The notes under the pieces are model-generated. The model saw only the letters and a list, made by a program, of their open reading frames with translations. It had not been told where the DNA came from and ran no database searches. A program made the translations under genes and the position numbers. A stretch of DNA of 64,000 nucleotides, taken from contig NZ_FUZZ01000005.1 in NCBI RefSeq assembly GCF_900168065.1, positions 558,001 to 622,000 on the forward strand, written 5' to 3'. This document shows positions 63,571 through 64,000 of the stretch, piece after piece (within the stretch, counting starts at the first letter, position 1; each line of letters starts with the position of its first letter). This DNA comes from Chitinophaga ginsengisegetis. Its GTDB lineage: Bacteria > Bacteroidota > Bacteroidia > Chitinophagales > Chitinophagaceae.

Positions 63571-64000
63571 ATGAAACCAAGTATGAAAATCCTATTGGCG
63601 CTCACCAGTTCCATGATCCTGTCCTGCGGAAAACAGGCGGCCGACAAACTCCAGCCGGTTGAATCAGCCCGTACAAAAACGGAAGCAGCTGCCGCACTCA
63701 CCTGGGAAACCGTGCTGGACAACAGTTCATTTGCCAGTTACAGCGCATTTGAAGCAGCCTGGAACTACCTGTATCCCTGGGGTTCGGATCATAACGGTAC
63801 CGCACGTATGTACGGCAGCACTTCTGATCATAATCACATTTACCTGAACGCAGGAGTCCTTACTATTAAGGCCACACGCATCAACTGGAACGAAGGCAAT
63901 AGCAGCAGCGATCCGTATCTTCCTATTCATTATCACAGCGGTGCTGTACATGCCAAAGCACAGGTACTGATCAACGACCAGTTTCCGGAATGGGAAGTAA
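63571..64000 (+). CDS. Lipoprotein, possible GH16-like enzyme, 3' partial
   Basis: The first 143 residues are present; the frame is open at the window end. The signal has a lipobox (SMILSCGKQA, Cys at 19). From residue 60 the sequence (ASYSAFEAAWNYLYPWGSD; HIYLNAGVLTIKATRINW; HYHSGAVHAKAQ) has the strand order seen at the start of GH16-type jelly rolls, where a YxSG strand precedes an outer strand. The active-site EIDxxE motif would lie beyond the window. It is the last PUL gene seen, 37 bp behind the beta-helix gene. Confidence 0.7.
   Translation, partial: MKPSMKILLALTSSMILSCGKQAADKLQPVESARTKTEAAAALTWETVLDNSSFASYSAFEAAWNYLYPWGSDHNGTARMYGSTSDHNHIYLNAGVLTIKATRINWNEGNSSSDPYLPIHYHSGAVHAKAQVLINDQFPEWEV

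Overview
The window looks like a chromosomal segment of a Bacteroidota bacterium, most likely of the Chitinophaga type in the family Chitinophagaceae. The evidence is: three SusC/SusD-type nutrient uptake pairs, one preceded by a FecR anti-sigma factor; a one-piece hybrid two-component regulator (periplasmic propeller plus kinase plus receiver plus AraC domain); discoidin and SGNH exported proteins; class I lanthipeptide leaders of the kind known from Bacteroidota; and starts that mostly lack Shine-Dalgarno sequences. Genus assignment is inference; no rRNA gene or other marker is present.

Layout. 1-6.0 kb: the end of a FecR anti-sigma gene, then an STN-domain SusC and its SusD lipoprotein. 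6.1-8.4 kb: small housekeeping genes (NTF2-like, DUF4287, DoxX, SGNH hydrolase). 8.5-21.5 kb: a large Ter-type stress island made of two convergent arms. The plus arm carries two TerD proteins, two simple VWA proteins, an AIM24-like protein, a TerY-type VWA/zinc-ribbon protein, a PP2C phosphatase, a protein kinase with zinc ribbon, and TerC. The minus arm carries a HAD phosphatase, a phosphoribosyltransferase, two more TerD proteins, a TelA-like protein and an unknown partner. 21.5-29.4 kb: mixed genes (HExxH/discoidin lipoprotein, Crp/Fnr regulator, HAD, CAT-like acyltransferase, RibD-like reductase, alpha/beta hydrolase, lipocalin), plus an 11-bp tandem repeat array.

29.4-35.6 kb: a class I lanthipeptide locus with a full-length LanB, a LanC, a NarL-type response regulator and four precursor peptides. 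One precursor is a 46-residue gene 12 nt behind lanB. The divergent lanB/precursor promoter region carries palindromes, and a strong hairpin separates the precursors from lanC. 35.7 kb: a very well conserved TPP riboswitch with an adjacent terminator, but with no thiamine gene behind it. It points into the 3' end of a universal-stress gene. 36.9-39.5 kb: a MacB/FtsX-type permease followed by the decayed tail of a second copy. 39.5-42.3 kb: an AT-rich islet with a secreted lipoprotein pair and a Crp/Fnr regulator flanked by four copies of a TTGA-N6-TCAA palindrome, three of them spaced exactly 23 bp apart. 42.5-48.2 kb: dehydrogenases, two AraC regulators and a fatty-acid-hydroxylase-family protein.

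48.3-64 kb: a polysaccharide utilisation locus. A hybrid two-component regulator is followed by two tandem SusC/SusD pairs, a secreted parallel beta-helix protein and the start of a further lipoprotein cut by the window edge. The regulator probably senses a glycan fragment, the SusCD pairs import it, and the beta-helix protein and lipoprotein probably act on the polymer.

No rRNA, tRNA, CRISPR array, complete insertion sequence or replication origin was recognised.
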